Made by a program: the position numbers and the translations under genes. Source: Chryseobacterium oryctis (GTDB lineage Bacteria; Bacteroidota; Bacteroidia; Flavobacteriales; Weeksellaceae). Taken from it: a stretch of DNA of 64,000 nucleotides. The notes below the pieces were generated by a model. That model saw only the letters and a program-made list of their open reading frames with translations, made no database searches and had not been told where the DNA came from. The first letter of the stretch is position 1. Every line of letters begins with the position of its first letter. Shown here in pieces: positions 44,715-53,839 of this stretch. The stretch is taken from assembly GCF_025971925.1 (NCBI RefSeq), contig NZ_JAPDHV010000004.1, positions 338,111 through 402,110 on the forward strand, in the 5' to 3' direction.

Positions 44715-45665
44715 ATGAACTTATCTATAGTTATTCCATTATTGAACGAGGAAGCTTCTTTAGAAGAGCTTTTTTCAAGAATTGATAATGTTTGCAAATC
44801 AAACAATTTATCATATGAAATCTGGTTTGTAGATGATGGAAGTACAGATTTATCGTGGAGTATCATTGAAAACTTAAAAGTTCAACATCCTCAGATTCAC
44901 GGTATAAAATTTTCTAAAAATTACGGGAAATCTCAAGCGCTTCATGCTGCATTTTCAAGAACAAACGGAGATGTTGTTATTACAATGGATGCTGATTTAC
45001 AGGATTTTCCCGAAGAAATCCCAGAATTATACAATATGGTGGTTCAGGACAATTACGATATTGTTTCTGGCTGGAAAAAGAAACGTTTTGATAATGTGAT
45101 GACGAAAAATGTTCCGTCAAAATTATTCAACGCTGCAGCTAGAAAAGTTTCCGGAGTTTATCTTCATGATTTTAACTGCGGATTGAAAGCTTATAAAAAA
45201 CAGGTGGTAAAATCAATAGATGTATACGGAGATATGCACAGATATATCCCAGTTTTAGCAGCTAATGCAGGTTTCAGAAGAATTACAGAAAAAGAAGTTC
45301 AGCATCAGGCGAGACCTTACGGAACTTCAAAATTCGGAACAGAAAGGTTTATAAGAGGCTTTTTGGATTTGATAACACTTTGGTTTGTAAGTCGTTTCGG
45401 GGGAAGGCCAATGCATTTCTTTGGAGCAGTAGGAACATTGATGTTCATTGTAGGTTTTCTTTCAGCTCTTTGGTTGGGAATTTCAAAACTTATTGATGTT
45501 GCAAAAGGTATTTACGGACATTTAATTACCAATAATCCTTGGTTTTTTATTGCTTTAACGATGATGATTATGGGAACACTGCTTTTTATTGCAGGATTTT
45601 TGGGTGAAATGATTATCAGAACCAATAGAGAGCATAAAAATTATAATATTGATGAAGTGATTTAA
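44715..45665 (+). CDS. GT2 glycosyltransferase (GtrB/DPM1-like)
   Basis: Membrane-anchored glycosyltransferase of 316 residues. The N-terminal GT-A domain opens 'LSIVIPLLNEEASLEELFSRI', carries the metal-binding 'MDADLQDFPEEIPEL' and 'DFNCGLKAYKK', then two C-terminal membrane helices ('HFFGAVGTLMFIVGFLSALWLG' and 'FIALTMMIMGTLLFIAGFLGEMI'). Such enzymes load a sugar onto undecaprenyl or dolichyl phosphate for later transfer outside the membrane. The acceptor lipid and sugar are not evident. Confidence 0.9.
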   Translation: MNLSIVIPLLNEEASLEELFSRIDNVCKSNNLSYEIWFVDDGSTDLSWSIIENLKVQHPQIHGIKFSKNYGKSQALHAAFSRTNGDVVITMDADLQDFPEEIPELYNMVVQDNYDIVSGWKKKRFDNVMTKNVPSKLFNAAARKVSGVYLHDFNCGLKAYKKQVVKSIDVYGDMHRYIPVLAANAGFRRITEKEVQHQARPYGTSKFGTERFIRGFLDLITLWFVSRFGGRPMHFFGAVGTLMFIVGFLSALWLGISKLIDVAKGIYGHLITNNPWFFIALTMMIMGTLLFIAGFLGEMIIRTNREHKNYNIDEVI

Positions 45666-45694
45666 TTTTTAGATTAAAAGTCAGTGAAGCTTGA

Positions 45695-47179
45695 ATGGAA
45701 CTAAATAAATTCATTTGGAATAATTACAAAGAAAGTAAAGAAGGGCAAGAAGTTATTTCCTTTTTTGAACATAAAGAATTTAATGAGATTCTATCAAAAT
45801 TTATTGATGAGAAAAATAAAGATTTAGAAGATTATAATAATATTTTAAATGCATTTTCTTATTGTGAATTTGAATTCGATGAAGAAAAAAATGTAGTTGA
45901 AAAGGCAAAAGACTTATTTAAATATTTTATAGATAATGGCTTAGTTTTAAAAGATGAAGATGGTGAATTTTCATACTTTGAAAAAGAATATTTTGATTTC
46001 CTTTTAGATGTAATTGAGCCATATTCTTTACATTTGTTTGATATATTTCCAGATTATTTCTTTCCATATTTTTTCAAATTAGAATTTGCAAAACTTCAGA
46101 AAATATGTGATACATTTAATGTAAAGATTCCCAAAGTTCCCCTTAAAAAAAATAAAAAAGAAAGGCTAAACTTTTATTTAGAGCTTTGTGATGTATTTTT
46201 TGAGTTCAGAGAAAGTAATAACTTAAATCCTTTTGAATTTTGCGCTTTTCTCTATGATTTTGCTCCAAAATATATAGGATTTGAAAAAATAGAAGATTTA
46301 CCAGAGCCTACTAATATTTGGCTTTGTGGAGGAGCAAAAGATGATTATCCTTACTTATCAAGAGCAACTTCAAAAACAACATTTTTTTGGCAAGGAAATG
46401 AAGATACTAAAAGAGGAGATATTGTTATAATGTATTGTCTTTCCCCAAGAAGTAATATTGAATTTATTTGTCGAGCTGTAAATGATGGAATAAGAGATCC
46501 GTTTTTTCATTATTATGGAAGTATAACTATAGGTCATATTGATAAAGTTAAACCTATTCATATTTCTCAAATTAAAAATGATGAATATTTAAAAAACATT
46601 CCAATAGTTAGAAAAAATTTTCAAGGTGTGAATGGAACTCAGATTAGTAATGAAGATTATAAAAGGATTTTATATTTATTAGAAGAGAAAGGTGAAGATA
46701 TATCGAGATTACCAAAATTTTCTATTATTGATTTTAAACCAAATGTTGATTGTAGAAATGAAAGAGATGTAGAAATTAAAATAGTAGAACCATTTCTTCA
46801 AAAAATAGAATATTCTGAAAAAGATTGGCTTCGTCAATTTTCTGTAAGAATGGGAAGAGGAGAACGTAATTATCCAGATTATGTATTCTTTGCCGAAGCA
46901 AATAAAGGTTATGAGAAAGCTAAAATGCTTTTGGAAACTAAGTTTGCAATAAAAAATAATAGAGAACTAGAAGAAACTTTTCAACAAGCCCATTCTTATG
47001 CTTTAAGATTAGAGACACAGAAAATTGTGATTTGTGATAAAGATTTTATTTGGATTTATTCAAGGAAAAATAATAGTTTCGATAGAACAAAATATTTGAA
47101 GTTTAATTGGGATGAAATTAATAATCCTGATATTTGCAATCAAATCAAAAAAATAATTGGTAAAGATTTTATTAAATGA
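45695..47179 (+). CDS. EVE/PUA-like domain fused to PD-(D/E)XK nuclease domain, candidate restriction protein
   Basis: A 494-residue, very AT-rich gene. Residues 1-205 are an unrecognised helical, acidic and Phe-rich part ('NNLNPFEFCAFLYDFAPKYIG' near 185). Residues ~206-330 resemble an EVE/PUA-type base-reading domain: 'TNIWLCGGAKDDYP', 'RGDIVIMYC', and 'NFQGVNGTQIS' (308-318). Residues ~350-470 look like the HsdR-N type nuclease: a leading Glu (356/360), Asp395 in 'NYPDYVFF', E414-T-K416 in 'LLETKFA' and Q430-Q-A-H-S-Y. I infer a modification-dependent nuclease. The next gene overlaps by 4 nt (ATGA). Family assignment of each part needs a profile search. Confidence 0.6.
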   Translation: MELNKFIWNNYKESKEGQEVISFFEHKEFNEILSKFIDEKNKDLEDYNNILNAFSYCEFEFDEEKNVVEKAKDLFKYFIDNGLVLKDEDGEFSYFEKEYFDFLLDVIEPYSLHLFDIFPDYFFPYFFKLEFAKLQKICDTFNVKIPKVPLKKNKKERLNFYLELCDVFFEFRESNNLNPFEFCAFLYDFAPKYIGFEKIEDLPEPTNIWLCGGAKDDYPYLSRATSKTTFFWQGNEDTKRGDIVIMYCLSPRSNIEFICRAVNDGIRDPFFHYYGSITIGHIDKVKPIHISQIKNDEYLKNIPIVRKNFQGVNGTQISNEDYKRILYLLEEKGEDISRLPKFSIIDFKPNVDCRNERDVEIKIVEPFLQKIEYSEKDWLRQFSVRMGRGERNYPDYVFFAEANKGYEKAKMLLETKFAIKNNRELEETFQQAHSYALRLETQKIVICDKDFIWIYSRKNNSFDRTKYLKFNWDEINNPDICNQIKKIIGKDFIK

Positions 47180-47877
47180 GAAAAATAATATACATATCTC
47201 TAATTTTGACAATAGTTTCTTGCGGAAAAGTTTCTCCAAAAGGTAATATTGAAACTAAAGATGTTGATGTTTCGGAGTTCGTAAATCTAGATTTGGAGGG
47301 GAAGTTTCGTGTATTTTATGCAAGAGGTCCAAAAAACTTTGTTGAAATAGAAACCTATCCTAACGTAGCCAATAATCTTGATGTTAATGTGAAAGATAAA
47401 ACACTTTCAATTAAAGAGAGACGAGGTACAAAAGGTGTTGATTTTTATAATGTAACGATTTATTCAAAATATAATCTTGAGAAAGTTGTGATTTCTGACT
47501 CTGTGGAAATGAACATTTCCAGTGAAATAAAGACCGACAATTTTAAGCTGAATTTAAAAAATTACGCTACTTTTATGGGTTCCGTAAACTCAAGAAGAGC
47601 AGAAGTTGAAATGTTGAACCGAAGCAGAGCCAACTTTTTGGGACAAACAAAAGATGCAGTTATAAAAATCTCTGATACAGCGAGTTTGATAGCTCCGTAT
47701 TGGAAAATTGAGAACCTGAATATTGATTCTAAAAATGGGAATTATGCAGAAGTAAATGTAAAAGATTCATTGAAAGGAAAAATTCAGAATACCGCAAGAT
47801 TATTGTATTATAATGACCCTATCAGAGCATTTAAAGTAGATAAAACAACGAAAGTAGAAAACAAGAAATTAGATTAA
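47176..47877 (+). CDS. DUF2807 (GIN-domain) lipoprotein
   Basis: Lipoprotein of 233 residues: signal peptide ends at Cys16 (IVSC). The body is a right-handed beta-helix-like DUF2807/GIN domain ('VSEFVNLDLEGKFRVFYARGPKNFVEIETYPNV', 'DNFKLNLKNYATFMGSVNSRRAEVEMLNRSRANFLG'), annotated elsewhere as putative auto-transporter adhesin head-like. Role unknown, surface exposure plausible. It overlaps the end of the nuclease gene by 4 nt, but is a common flavobacterial protein so a functional link is doubtful. Confidence 0.8.
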   Translation: MRKIIYISLILTIVSCGKVSPKGNIETKDVDVSEFVNLDLEGKFRVFYARGPKNFVEIETYPNVANNLDVNVKDKTLSIKERRGTKGVDFYNVTIYSKYNLEKVVISDSVEMNISSEIKTDNFKLNLKNYATFMGSVNSRRAEVEMLNRSRANFLGQTKDAVIKISDTASLIAPYWKIENLNIDSKNGNYAEVNVKDSLKGKIQNTARLLYYNDPIRAFKVDKTTKVENKKLD

Positions 47878-47935
47878 TAAACACTGAATATTTTCATGTT
47901 TTTATTTATAAATTTTTAAAAGATAAAATACAAAT

Positions 47936-49684
47936 ATGACAACATTAGAGAAAGCAAAACTTTGGTTAAGCGATACATTCGATAAAGAAACAAGAGAGGC
48001 TGTTCAGACTCTAATTGATAGCAACTCGCCCGATTTGGAAGACTCTTTTTACAGAGAATTAGAATTCGGAACGGGAGGTATGAGAGGAATTATGGGTGTT
48101 GGAACCAATCGTTTAAATAAGTATACATTAGGTCAAGCTACACAGGGACTTGCAAATTATATGTTGAAGCAGTTTCAAGGCGAAGAAACCGAAGGTTCGG
48201 CGACGTCGGAGACGAGCCAAATCAAGGTAGCAATTGCTTATGATGTAAGAAATAATTCAAAAGAATTCGGAAAATTAGTAGCTGATGTTTTAACGGCAAA
48301 CGGAATTAAAGTTTTGTTGTTTAAAAATCACAGACCAACTCCAGAATTATCATTCACTGTTCGTGATAAAAAATGTAATGGTGGAATTGTGTTAACAGCA
48401 TCTCACAATCCACCTGAATATAATGGTTACAAAGTATATTGGAATGACGGAGCGCAAATTGTTCCGCCTCATGATGAAGCGATTATTAATGAAGTATATT
48501 CTGTGAAATTTGATGAAATTAAATTCAACGGAAATGATGATTTAATTGAATGGATTGGTGAAGAACAAGATGATGTTTATATTGATGCATGTATTGAAAA
48601 TTCTACTTATCAGGATGTTGGGAAAGGAAATTTGAATATTGTCTTCACATCTATTCACGGAACTACTTATACAACCGTTCCTAAAGCTTTAGAAAAAGCA
48701 GGTTTCAAGAAAATTGATTTGGTAAAAGAACAAATGATTCCTAGCGGAAATTTCCCGACTGTTGATTCTCCAAATCCTGAAGAGCCTGCAGCATTGGAAA
48801 TGGCAATGGATTTAGCAAAAATCACGACTGCAGATATCGTTATAGGAACAGATCCTGATGGGGACAGATTGGGGATTGCGGTTAGAAATCTTGATGGTGA
48901 AATAGAACTGTTAAACGGAAACCAAACCAATACAATTCTTACTTATTACATCCTAAATGAATGGAAAAAGCAAGGAAAAATTACTGGAAAAGAGTTTATT
49001 GGTTCTACCATTGTAACTTCTGATATTTTCTTTGACATAGCTCAGAAATTTGGAGTTGATTGCAAGGTTGGTCTTACAGGATTCAAATGGATTGGTAAAA
49101 TGATTCGTGATTTTGAAGGTCAGGAAAAATTCGTTTGTGGTGGTGAAGAAAGTTTTGGTTTCATGACGGGAGATTTCGTTCGAGATAAAGATTCTTGCGG
49201 AAGTATACTTTTGGCTTGTGAAATTGCAGCATGGTGTAAAGCAAATGGCAAAACAATGTACCAATACATGATTGAAATTTATCAGGACTTAGGAATGTAT
49301 TATGAAGGCTTGATAAATATTGTGAGAAAGGGTAGAGACGGAGCAGAGGAGATTCAAAATATGATGAAAAATTTCCGTGAAAATCCACCTAAAGAATTAG
49401 CAGGTTCATTGGTTGAGGAAGTAAAAGATTTTAAAGAACAAACTTGTCTTTATGTTTCTAAAAACGAGAAAAAAGTGATGGATGACATTCCGAAATCAAA
49501 CGTATTGATTTACTATACTCAGGACGGAACAAAAGTTTGTGTAAGACCTTCAGGAACAGAACCAAAAATTAAATTTTATGTTTCAGTAAAAGATTCTATT
49601 ACTTCTGAAGCAGATTTTAAAGATAAATTAAAAACTTTAGATGCAAAAATACAGCAGGTGAAAAAAGATTTGCAATTAAGTTAA
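47936..49684 (+). CDS. Phospho-sugar mutase (phosphoglucomutase/phosphomannomutase)
   Basis: A 582-residue alpha-D-phosphohexomutase. The catalytic phosphoserine is Ser156 in 'TASHNPPEYNGYKVYW'; metal loop D306-P-D-G-D-R311; 'CGGEESFGFMTGDFVRDKDS' is the substrate loop; 'RPSGTEPKIKFYV' binds the phosphate. Substrate is likely glucose- and/or mannose-phosphate. Residues ~83-97 ('GEETEGSATSETSQ') look like an in-frame insert encoded by GC-rich DNA, between a helix and the strand 'IKVAIAYDVRNN'. Confidence 0.93.
   Translation: MTTLEKAKLWLSDTFDKETREAVQTLIDSNSPDLEDSFYRELEFGTGGMRGIMGVGTNRLNKYTLGQATQGLANYMLKQFQGEETEGSATSETSQIKVAIAYDVRNNSKEFGKLVADVLTANGIKVLLFKNHRPTPELSFTVRDKKCNGGIVLTASHNPPEYNGYKVYWNDGAQIVPPHDEAIINEVYSVKFDEIKFNGNDDLIEWIGEEQDDVYIDACIENSTYQDVGKGNLNIVFTSIHGTTYTTVPKALEKAGFKKIDLVKEQMIPSGNFPTVDSPNPEEPAALEMAMDLAKITTADIVIGTDPDGDRLGIAVRNLDGEIELLNGNQTNTILTYYILNEWKKQGKITGKEFIGSTIVTSDIFFDIAQKFGVDCKVGLTGFKWIGKMIRDFEGQEKFVCGGEESFGFMTGDFVRDKDSCGSILLACEIAAWCKANGKTMYQYMIEIYQDLGMYYEGLINIVRKGRDGAEEIQNMMKNFRENPPKELAGSLVEEVKDFKEQTCLYVSKNEKKVMDDIPKSNVLIYYTQDGTKVCVRPSGTEPKIKFYVSVKDSITSEADFKDKLKTLDAKIQQVKKDLQLS
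48184..48220 (+). repeat. GC-rich inverted-repeat insert inside the phospho-sugar mutase gene
   Basis: A short segment (GAAGGTTCGGCGACGTCGGA then GACGAGCC) is far richer in G+C than the surrounding gene. GGTTCG and CGAGCC can pair (one G-U) and CGACGTCG at the centre is self-complementary. It adds about 12-14 residues of low complexity without breaking the frame. Confidence 0.45.
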
Positions 49685-49693
49685 AAATAATTA

Positions 49694-49724
49694 CTTAGGG
49701 TTTTAATTCTAAACCCTAAGTTTT
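49694..49724 (+). terminator. Rho-independent terminator
   Basis: CTTAGGGTTT (49694-49703) pairs perfectly with AAACCCTAAG (49711-49720), then TTTT. Confidence 0.75.
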
Positions 49725-49758
49725 GTATAAAAAAATAAATTTTAAATATAAAAGTAAA

Positions 49759-51012
49759 GTGAAAGTTTCAAAATTAGCGGCGAACCTGATTGGTTCTGAA
49801 ATTGTAAAAATTGGTAATGAAGTAAATGATTTAAAAGCGAAGGGGGCTGAGATTGCCAATCTTACTATTGGTGACCTGAATTCTAATATTTATCCTATTC
49901 CTGCAAAGCTAAAGGAGGAGATTCAGAAGGCATATCAGAATAATTTAACAAATTATCCGCCTGCAAATGGGCTTTTATCTTTAAGAAAAGAGGTTTCTAA
50001 AGACCTTAAAACAAGATGGAATCTTGATTATTCACCAAATGATATTTTAATTACTGCAGGTTCAAGACCTTTGATTTATGCAGTATATAAAACTATTGTT
50101 GACGAGGGTGACAAAGTAGTTTATCCAACTCCATCATGGAATAATAATCACTACGCTTATCTTACTTCTGCTGAAGCTGTAGAAGTAAAAACAACTCCTG
50201 AAAATAACTTCCTTCCGACTGCAGATGATTTGAGACCTCATTTGGATGGAGCCGTTTTAGTTGCACTTTGTTCTCCATTGAATCCTACGGGTACAATGTT
50301 TACAAAAGAACAGCTTTCAGATATTTGTGAGCTTATTTTGGCTGAAAACAATAAAAGAGGAGAAAATGAAAAGCCGTTATACTTAATGTATGACCAGATT
50401 TATTCTAACCTTACTTTCGGAGCGCAACACGTTGATCCTGTTTCTCTTTTCCCTGAAATGAAAGAGTATACAATTTATATTGATGGTATTTCAAAATGTC
50501 TTGCTGCAACAGGAGTTCGTGTAGGTTGGGGATTTGGTCCGGCTCATATTTTAGATAAAATGAAAGCTCTTTTAACACATGTTGGAGCTTGGGCACCAAA
50601 ACCAGAGCAGGAAGCAACAGCAAAATTCTATGAAAACCCTGAAAATGTAAATACTTTTGTTGAAGATTTCAAAGGGAAGTTGGAAGAAAGTTTAAAAGTT
50701 CTTCACGGAGGAATTCAGGATTTAAAAGGAAAAGGTCTTGCAGTTGATAGTATTGAACCGATGGGAGCACTTTATCTGACAATTAAATTAGACTACATCG
50801 GAAAGGTGAAACCGGATGGTTCTGTAATTGAAAATTCTTCTGATTTGGTATTCTATTTAATTAATGAGGCTGGAGTTGCTTTAGTTCCTTTCTCTGCTTT
50901 TGGTGAAGAAAAATCTGAACCTTGGTTCCGTGCTTCTGTTGGAGGTTTAGCAATTGAAGAAATCTCTACAATGATGCCTAAACTAGAGAATGCTTTGAAT
51001 GCTTTAAAGTAA
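49759..51012 (+). CDS. PLP-dependent aminotransferase (class I/II)
   Basis: An aminotransferase of 417 residues. The start is taken at GTG 49759, giving 'MKVSKLAANLIGSEIVKIGNEVND', since the upstream TTG at 49723 lies in the terminator T run. The PLP lysine is Lys246 in 'IDGISKCLAATGVRVGWGF'; other marks are 'YPPANGLLSLRKEVS', 'SPLNPTGTMF' and 'MYDQIYSN'. The substrate is not determined by sequence; aspartate-type fold I aminotransferase. Confidence 0.9.
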   Translation: MKVSKLAANLIGSEIVKIGNEVNDLKAKGAEIANLTIGDLNSNIYPIPAKLKEEIQKAYQNNLTNYPPANGLLSLRKEVSKDLKTRWNLDYSPNDILITAGSRPLIYAVYKTIVDEGDKVVYPTPSWNNNHYAYLTSAEAVEVKTTPENNFLPTADDLRPHLDGAVLVALCSPLNPTGTMFTKEQLSDICELILAENNKRGENEKPLYLMYDQIYSNLTFGAQHVDPVSLFPEMKEYTIYIDGISKCLAATGVRVGWGFGPAHILDKMKALLTHVGAWAPKPEQEATAKFYENPENVNTFVEDFKGKLEESLKVLHGGIQDLKGKGLAVDSIEPMGALYLTIKLDYIGKVKPDGSVIENSSDLVFYLINEAGVALVPFSAFGEEKSEPWFRASVGGLAIEEISTMMPKLENALNALK

Positions 51013-51030
51013 TTTTAAATAAATTAATAT

Positions 51031-51126
51031 ATGCTTCGACTCCGCTCAGCATGACAATCCTAATACTAAATTTATAATACAGTATATTGTAACGATGTCA
51101 CGCTGAGCGGAGTCGAAGCGTTTTTT
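51031..51126. repeat. REP-like inverted repeat, copy 2
   Basis: The left arm (51031-51056) is identical in 26 bases to that at 42954-42979. The right arm (51096-51120), TGTCACGCTGAGCGGAGTCGAAGCG, is a fuller complement than in copy 1. A T run (51121-51126) follows, so this copy can act as a terminator after the aminotransferase. Confidence 0.85.
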
Positions 51127-51150
51127 AAAAAGTAATTATTAACTTAAAAA

Positions 51151-51744
51151 ATGGCCAAACTTCCAGAAAAATACTTCCTAGAAACAAAATTGTTGAGCTA
51201 TTCAACAGTAGGAATTATTGCTTTGGTAATTCTAAGTGTTTGGCTTTCAGGAACAGCTACGCATCGAAGTTTATTTCAAAATTCAATTGTTTCAACTTCT
51301 ATTTTGGCTATTTCTTTCTTCCTGTTTATAAGTTTAGGATTATATTATGGACTAAAGCTAAAAGATAATATTGGAAATATTTTAACAAATGAAAGAATCA
51401 AAAAACTATCAGATAAAACTCCTGAAATAGGAAATTTTGATTTTGATGCTCCAACTATAGGGGATGGAATAGGAGGAGTTATACTTTCAATTCTTCTATG
51501 GATATTATTTTCTATAGTTCTTATCTTTTTATTATATTTTCTAGGTGTTTTCTTTTGGGCTGTAATTTTATTATTTTCAGCAATGTTATATTGGATTTTT
51601 TTCAGAGCTTTACGTTTGGTTTTTAAAAATTCAAAGCATTGTAAAGGAAATTTGCTTAAAAGTTTTGCTTTTGGATTTTTTTATTCATTTCTGTATATAT
51701 CATGGATTTACGGAATCATATTTTTAGTTAATTATATAAATTAG
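51151..51744 (+). CDS. Polytopic membrane protein, unknown function
   Basis: Not recognised. 197 residues, mostly hydrophobic, with about five membrane segments: 15-35, 46-66, 108-130, 132-152 and 170-193. The loop around 75-105 is polar and acidic ('[25 protein letters not shown]'). It lies 10 nt before kdsB and probably shares a transcript. Confidence 0.65.
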   Translation: MAKLPEKYFLETKLLSYSTVGIIALVILSVWLSGTATHRSLFQNSIVSTSILAISFFLFISLGLYYGLKLKDNIGNILTNERIKKLSDKTPEIGNFDFDAPTIGDGIGGVILSILLWILFSIVLIFLLYFLGVFFWAVILLFSAMLYWIFFRALRLVFKNSKHCKGNLLKSFAFGFFYSFLYISWIYGIIFLVNYIN

Positions 51745-51754
51745 TTTTTACGTT

Positions 51755-52480
51755 ATGAAAATCATAGCTGTCATTCCTGCGCGTTATCAGGCAAGCCGTT
51801 TTCCTGCGAAATTGATGCAGATGTTGGGTGAAAAAACGGTGATTACAACAACCTATCAAAATGTTGTGGAAACAGGTTTATTTGATGAAGTTTTTGTAGC
51901 AACAGATTCGGAAATTATTTTTGATGAGATTGTCAAAAATGGAGGAAAAGCTGTGATGACGGGTCAGCATGAAACGGGGAGTGACCGAATTGCCGAAGCT
52001 GTTCAAAATATTGATTGTGATATTGTTATCAATGTTCAGGGGGATGAACCTTTCCTTAAATTAGAACCTTTAAAACAATTGATTGAAGTTTTCCATCAAG
52101 ATAAAAATCAGGAAATTTCTTTGGCTTCATTAAAAATAAAACTTCATGAAAAAGAAGAAATTGAAAACCCGAATAATGTAAAAGTTATTACTGATAATAA
52201 TGGTTTTGCACTATATTTTAGCCGTTCTGTAATACCGTTTCATAGGGAGATTTCTTACAATGTAGATTATTTTAAACATATTGGAGTCTATGCTTTCAGA
52301 AAAAATGCATTGCTTCAGTTTGCAAAACTAGAAATGAAACCTCTGGAAATTTCCGAGAAAATAGAGTGCATCCGATATCTTGAATATGGCATGAAAATCA
52401 AATTAATCGAAACCAATTTTATAGGTGTGGGAATAGATACTCCTGAAGATTTAGAGAAAGCCCGAAAGCTGATTAGCTGA
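51755..52480 (+). CDS. kdsB: 3-deoxy-manno-octulosonate cytidylyltransferase
   Basis: Activates Kdo to CMP-Kdo for lipopolysaccharide inner core synthesis. The 241 residues start with '[26 protein letters not shown]', the nucleotide-binding motif; 'VQGDEPFL' and '[18 protein letters not shown]' are typical of KdsB, and the C-terminal '[17 protein letters not shown]' closes it. Complete length. Confidence 0.95.
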   Translation: MKIIAVIPARYQASRFPAKLMQMLGEKTVITTTYQNVVETGLFDEVFVATDSEIIFDEIVKNGGKAVMTGQHETGSDRIAEAVQNIDCDIVINVQGDEPFLKLEPLKQLIEVFHQDKNQEISLASLKIKLHEKEEIENPNNVKVITDNNGFALYFSRSVIPFHREISYNVDYFKHIGVYAFRKNALLQFAKLEMKPLEISEKIECIRYLEYGMKIKLIETNFIGVGIDTPEDLEKARKLIS

Positions 52481-52511
52481 AAGTTTAGTCTTTATTTTTA
52501 GTAAAAAACCT

Positions 52512-52519
52512 TATATTTG
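52512..52519 (+). promoter_or_regulatory. -7 element for the LolA-like gene
   Basis: TATATTTG, 18 nt before the ATG at 52538. Confidence 0.5.
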
Positions 52520-52537
52520 AATCTATAAACTGTATTA

Positions 52538-53200
52538 ATGAAGAAATTACTTTTTGTTTTCGTTCTGATATTTTCTCAAATATCATTTGCACAAACAGCA
52601 AAAGAAATAATTGATAAAAATATTGAATTATCCGGAGGATTAACCAATTGGAAGCTGTTAAATTCAGTGTTACTTCAAGGGAAAGTAATTTTAGGAATTA
52701 AAGATGAATATCCTATAAAAATTTATCAGCAACGTCCGAATCTTACTAAAACAGTAATTACGATTGGAGGTAAAGATACTGCTATTGAAGGATATGACGG
52801 AACGAAAGGATATGCAATGAATTATGCAACTAATAAATTGCAGGAGTATGCTGGTTATGTGCCTGAAAGTTTTGATAATGACTTTATAGATTGGGAAAAT
52901 AAAGGTTTTGATGCAAAATATTTAGGAAAAGAAAAAGTGGGAGAGATATATTGTCATAAAGTTGAATTAACAAAAAACGTCAATAAAAACATGTATTATT
53001 TTGATACCAAAAGTTACATGCTTTTAAAGGAAGTAAAAAAAGATGAAACATTGATATATTCTGATTATAAAAAAGTTGGAAACATATTGATGCCTTTCAG
53101 AATTGAATCTTCAAGTCCGAAAAAAGATGGAGACTATGTAATGCTTCTGAATAAGATAGAGGTGAATAAAGTATTTCCGTCGAATATTTTCAAGTTTTAA
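52538..53200 (+). CDS. LolA-like outer membrane lipoprotein-sorting protein
   Basis: Secreted protein of 220 residues: signal peptide 'MKKLLFVFVLIFSQISFAQ'. The mature part has the LolA/LolB-like pattern of a half-barrel ('SVLLQGKVILGIKDEYPIKIYQQRPNLTKTVITIGGK' and 'DTKSYMLLKEVKKDETLIYSDYKKVGNILMPFRIES'). It probably binds a lipid or lipoprotein in the periplasm. It is followed 37 nt later by the glutathione peroxidase gene. Confidence 0.8.
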   Translation: MKKLLFVFVLIFSQISFAQTAKEIIDKNIELSGGLTNWKLLNSVLLQGKVILGIKDEYPIKIYQQRPNLTKTVITIGGKDTAIEGYDGTKGYAMNYATNKLQEYAGYVPESFDNDFIDWENKGFDAKYLGKEKVGEIYCHKVELTKNVNKNMYYFDTKSYMLLKEVKKDETLIYSDYKKVGNILMPFRIESSSPKKDGDYVMLLNKIEVNKVFPSNIFKF

Positions 53201-53237
53201 AGAATTGCACTAAAATGCAGTCTAAATATTAATAGAA

Positions 53238-53813
53238 ATGAAAAAGATTTTTTTACTGATGCTTTCATTTGTGGCTTTTTTACAAAGTTGCATGAATCAA
53301 AAAAGTGAAGTTTCTAAAGCTAAAACCAACGAACTTATGGGAAAAACAATATATGATTTCAAAGTAGAAAGCCTTGACGGAAAGGAAATTAACTTTGCAG
53401 ATTTCAAAGGAAAGAAAATCCTTATCGTAAATACAGCATCTGAATGTGGTTTTACTCCGCAATATGCTGATTTAGAAAAAGTTTACGAAGAATATAAAGA
53501 CAAATTGGTGGTTATTGGTTTTCCTGCTAACAATTTTGGAGGGCAAGAGCCAGGAACAAATACTGAAATTGGTGCTTTTTGTCAGAAAAATTATGGAGTA
53601 ACTTTTCCAATGGCTGCAAAAGTTTCGGTAAAAGGTGATGATACAGCTCCAATCTTTAAATATTTAACCGAAAAAGAATTAAATGGAGTAAAAAATACAA
53701 CCATTCTTTGGAATTTTACGAAATTTTTACTTGACGAAAACGGAAAGCTAATTGATACTTTCATAAGTACAACAAAACCAACAGACGAATCAATTACAAA
53801 GTATTTGAAATAG
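53238..53813 (+). CDS. Glutathione peroxidase-family lipoprotein
   Basis: Thiol peroxidase of 191 residues with a lipoprotein signal (Cys18 in 'LQSC'), so membrane-anchored and facing the periplasm. The peroxidatic residue is Cys70 in 'TASECGFTPQYADL' (a Cys, not selenocysteine); 'PANNFGGQEPGTNTEIGAFC' supplies the Gln and 'WNFTKFLLDENG' the Trp/Asn. The resolving thiol system is not in the window. It ends near a shared terminator. Confidence 0.92.
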   Translation: MKKIFLLMLSFVAFLQSCMNQKSEVSKAKTNELMGKTIYDFKVESLDGKEINFADFKGKKILIVNTASECGFTPQYADLEKVYEEYKDKLVVIGFPANNFGGQEPGTNTEIGAFCQKNYGVTFPMAAKVSVKGDDTAPIFKYLTEKELNGVKNTTILWNFTKFLLDENGKLIDTFISTTKPTDESITKYLK

Positions 53814-53839
53814 TATTTTGAGTGATTTTGAAATAATAA

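Noticed and set aside
45695..47877. Nuclease fusion and DUF2807 lipoprotein as a two-gene defence operon
   Set aside because: They overlap by four bases, but the DUF2807 protein belongs to a common envelope family in Bacteroidota with no known link to defence.
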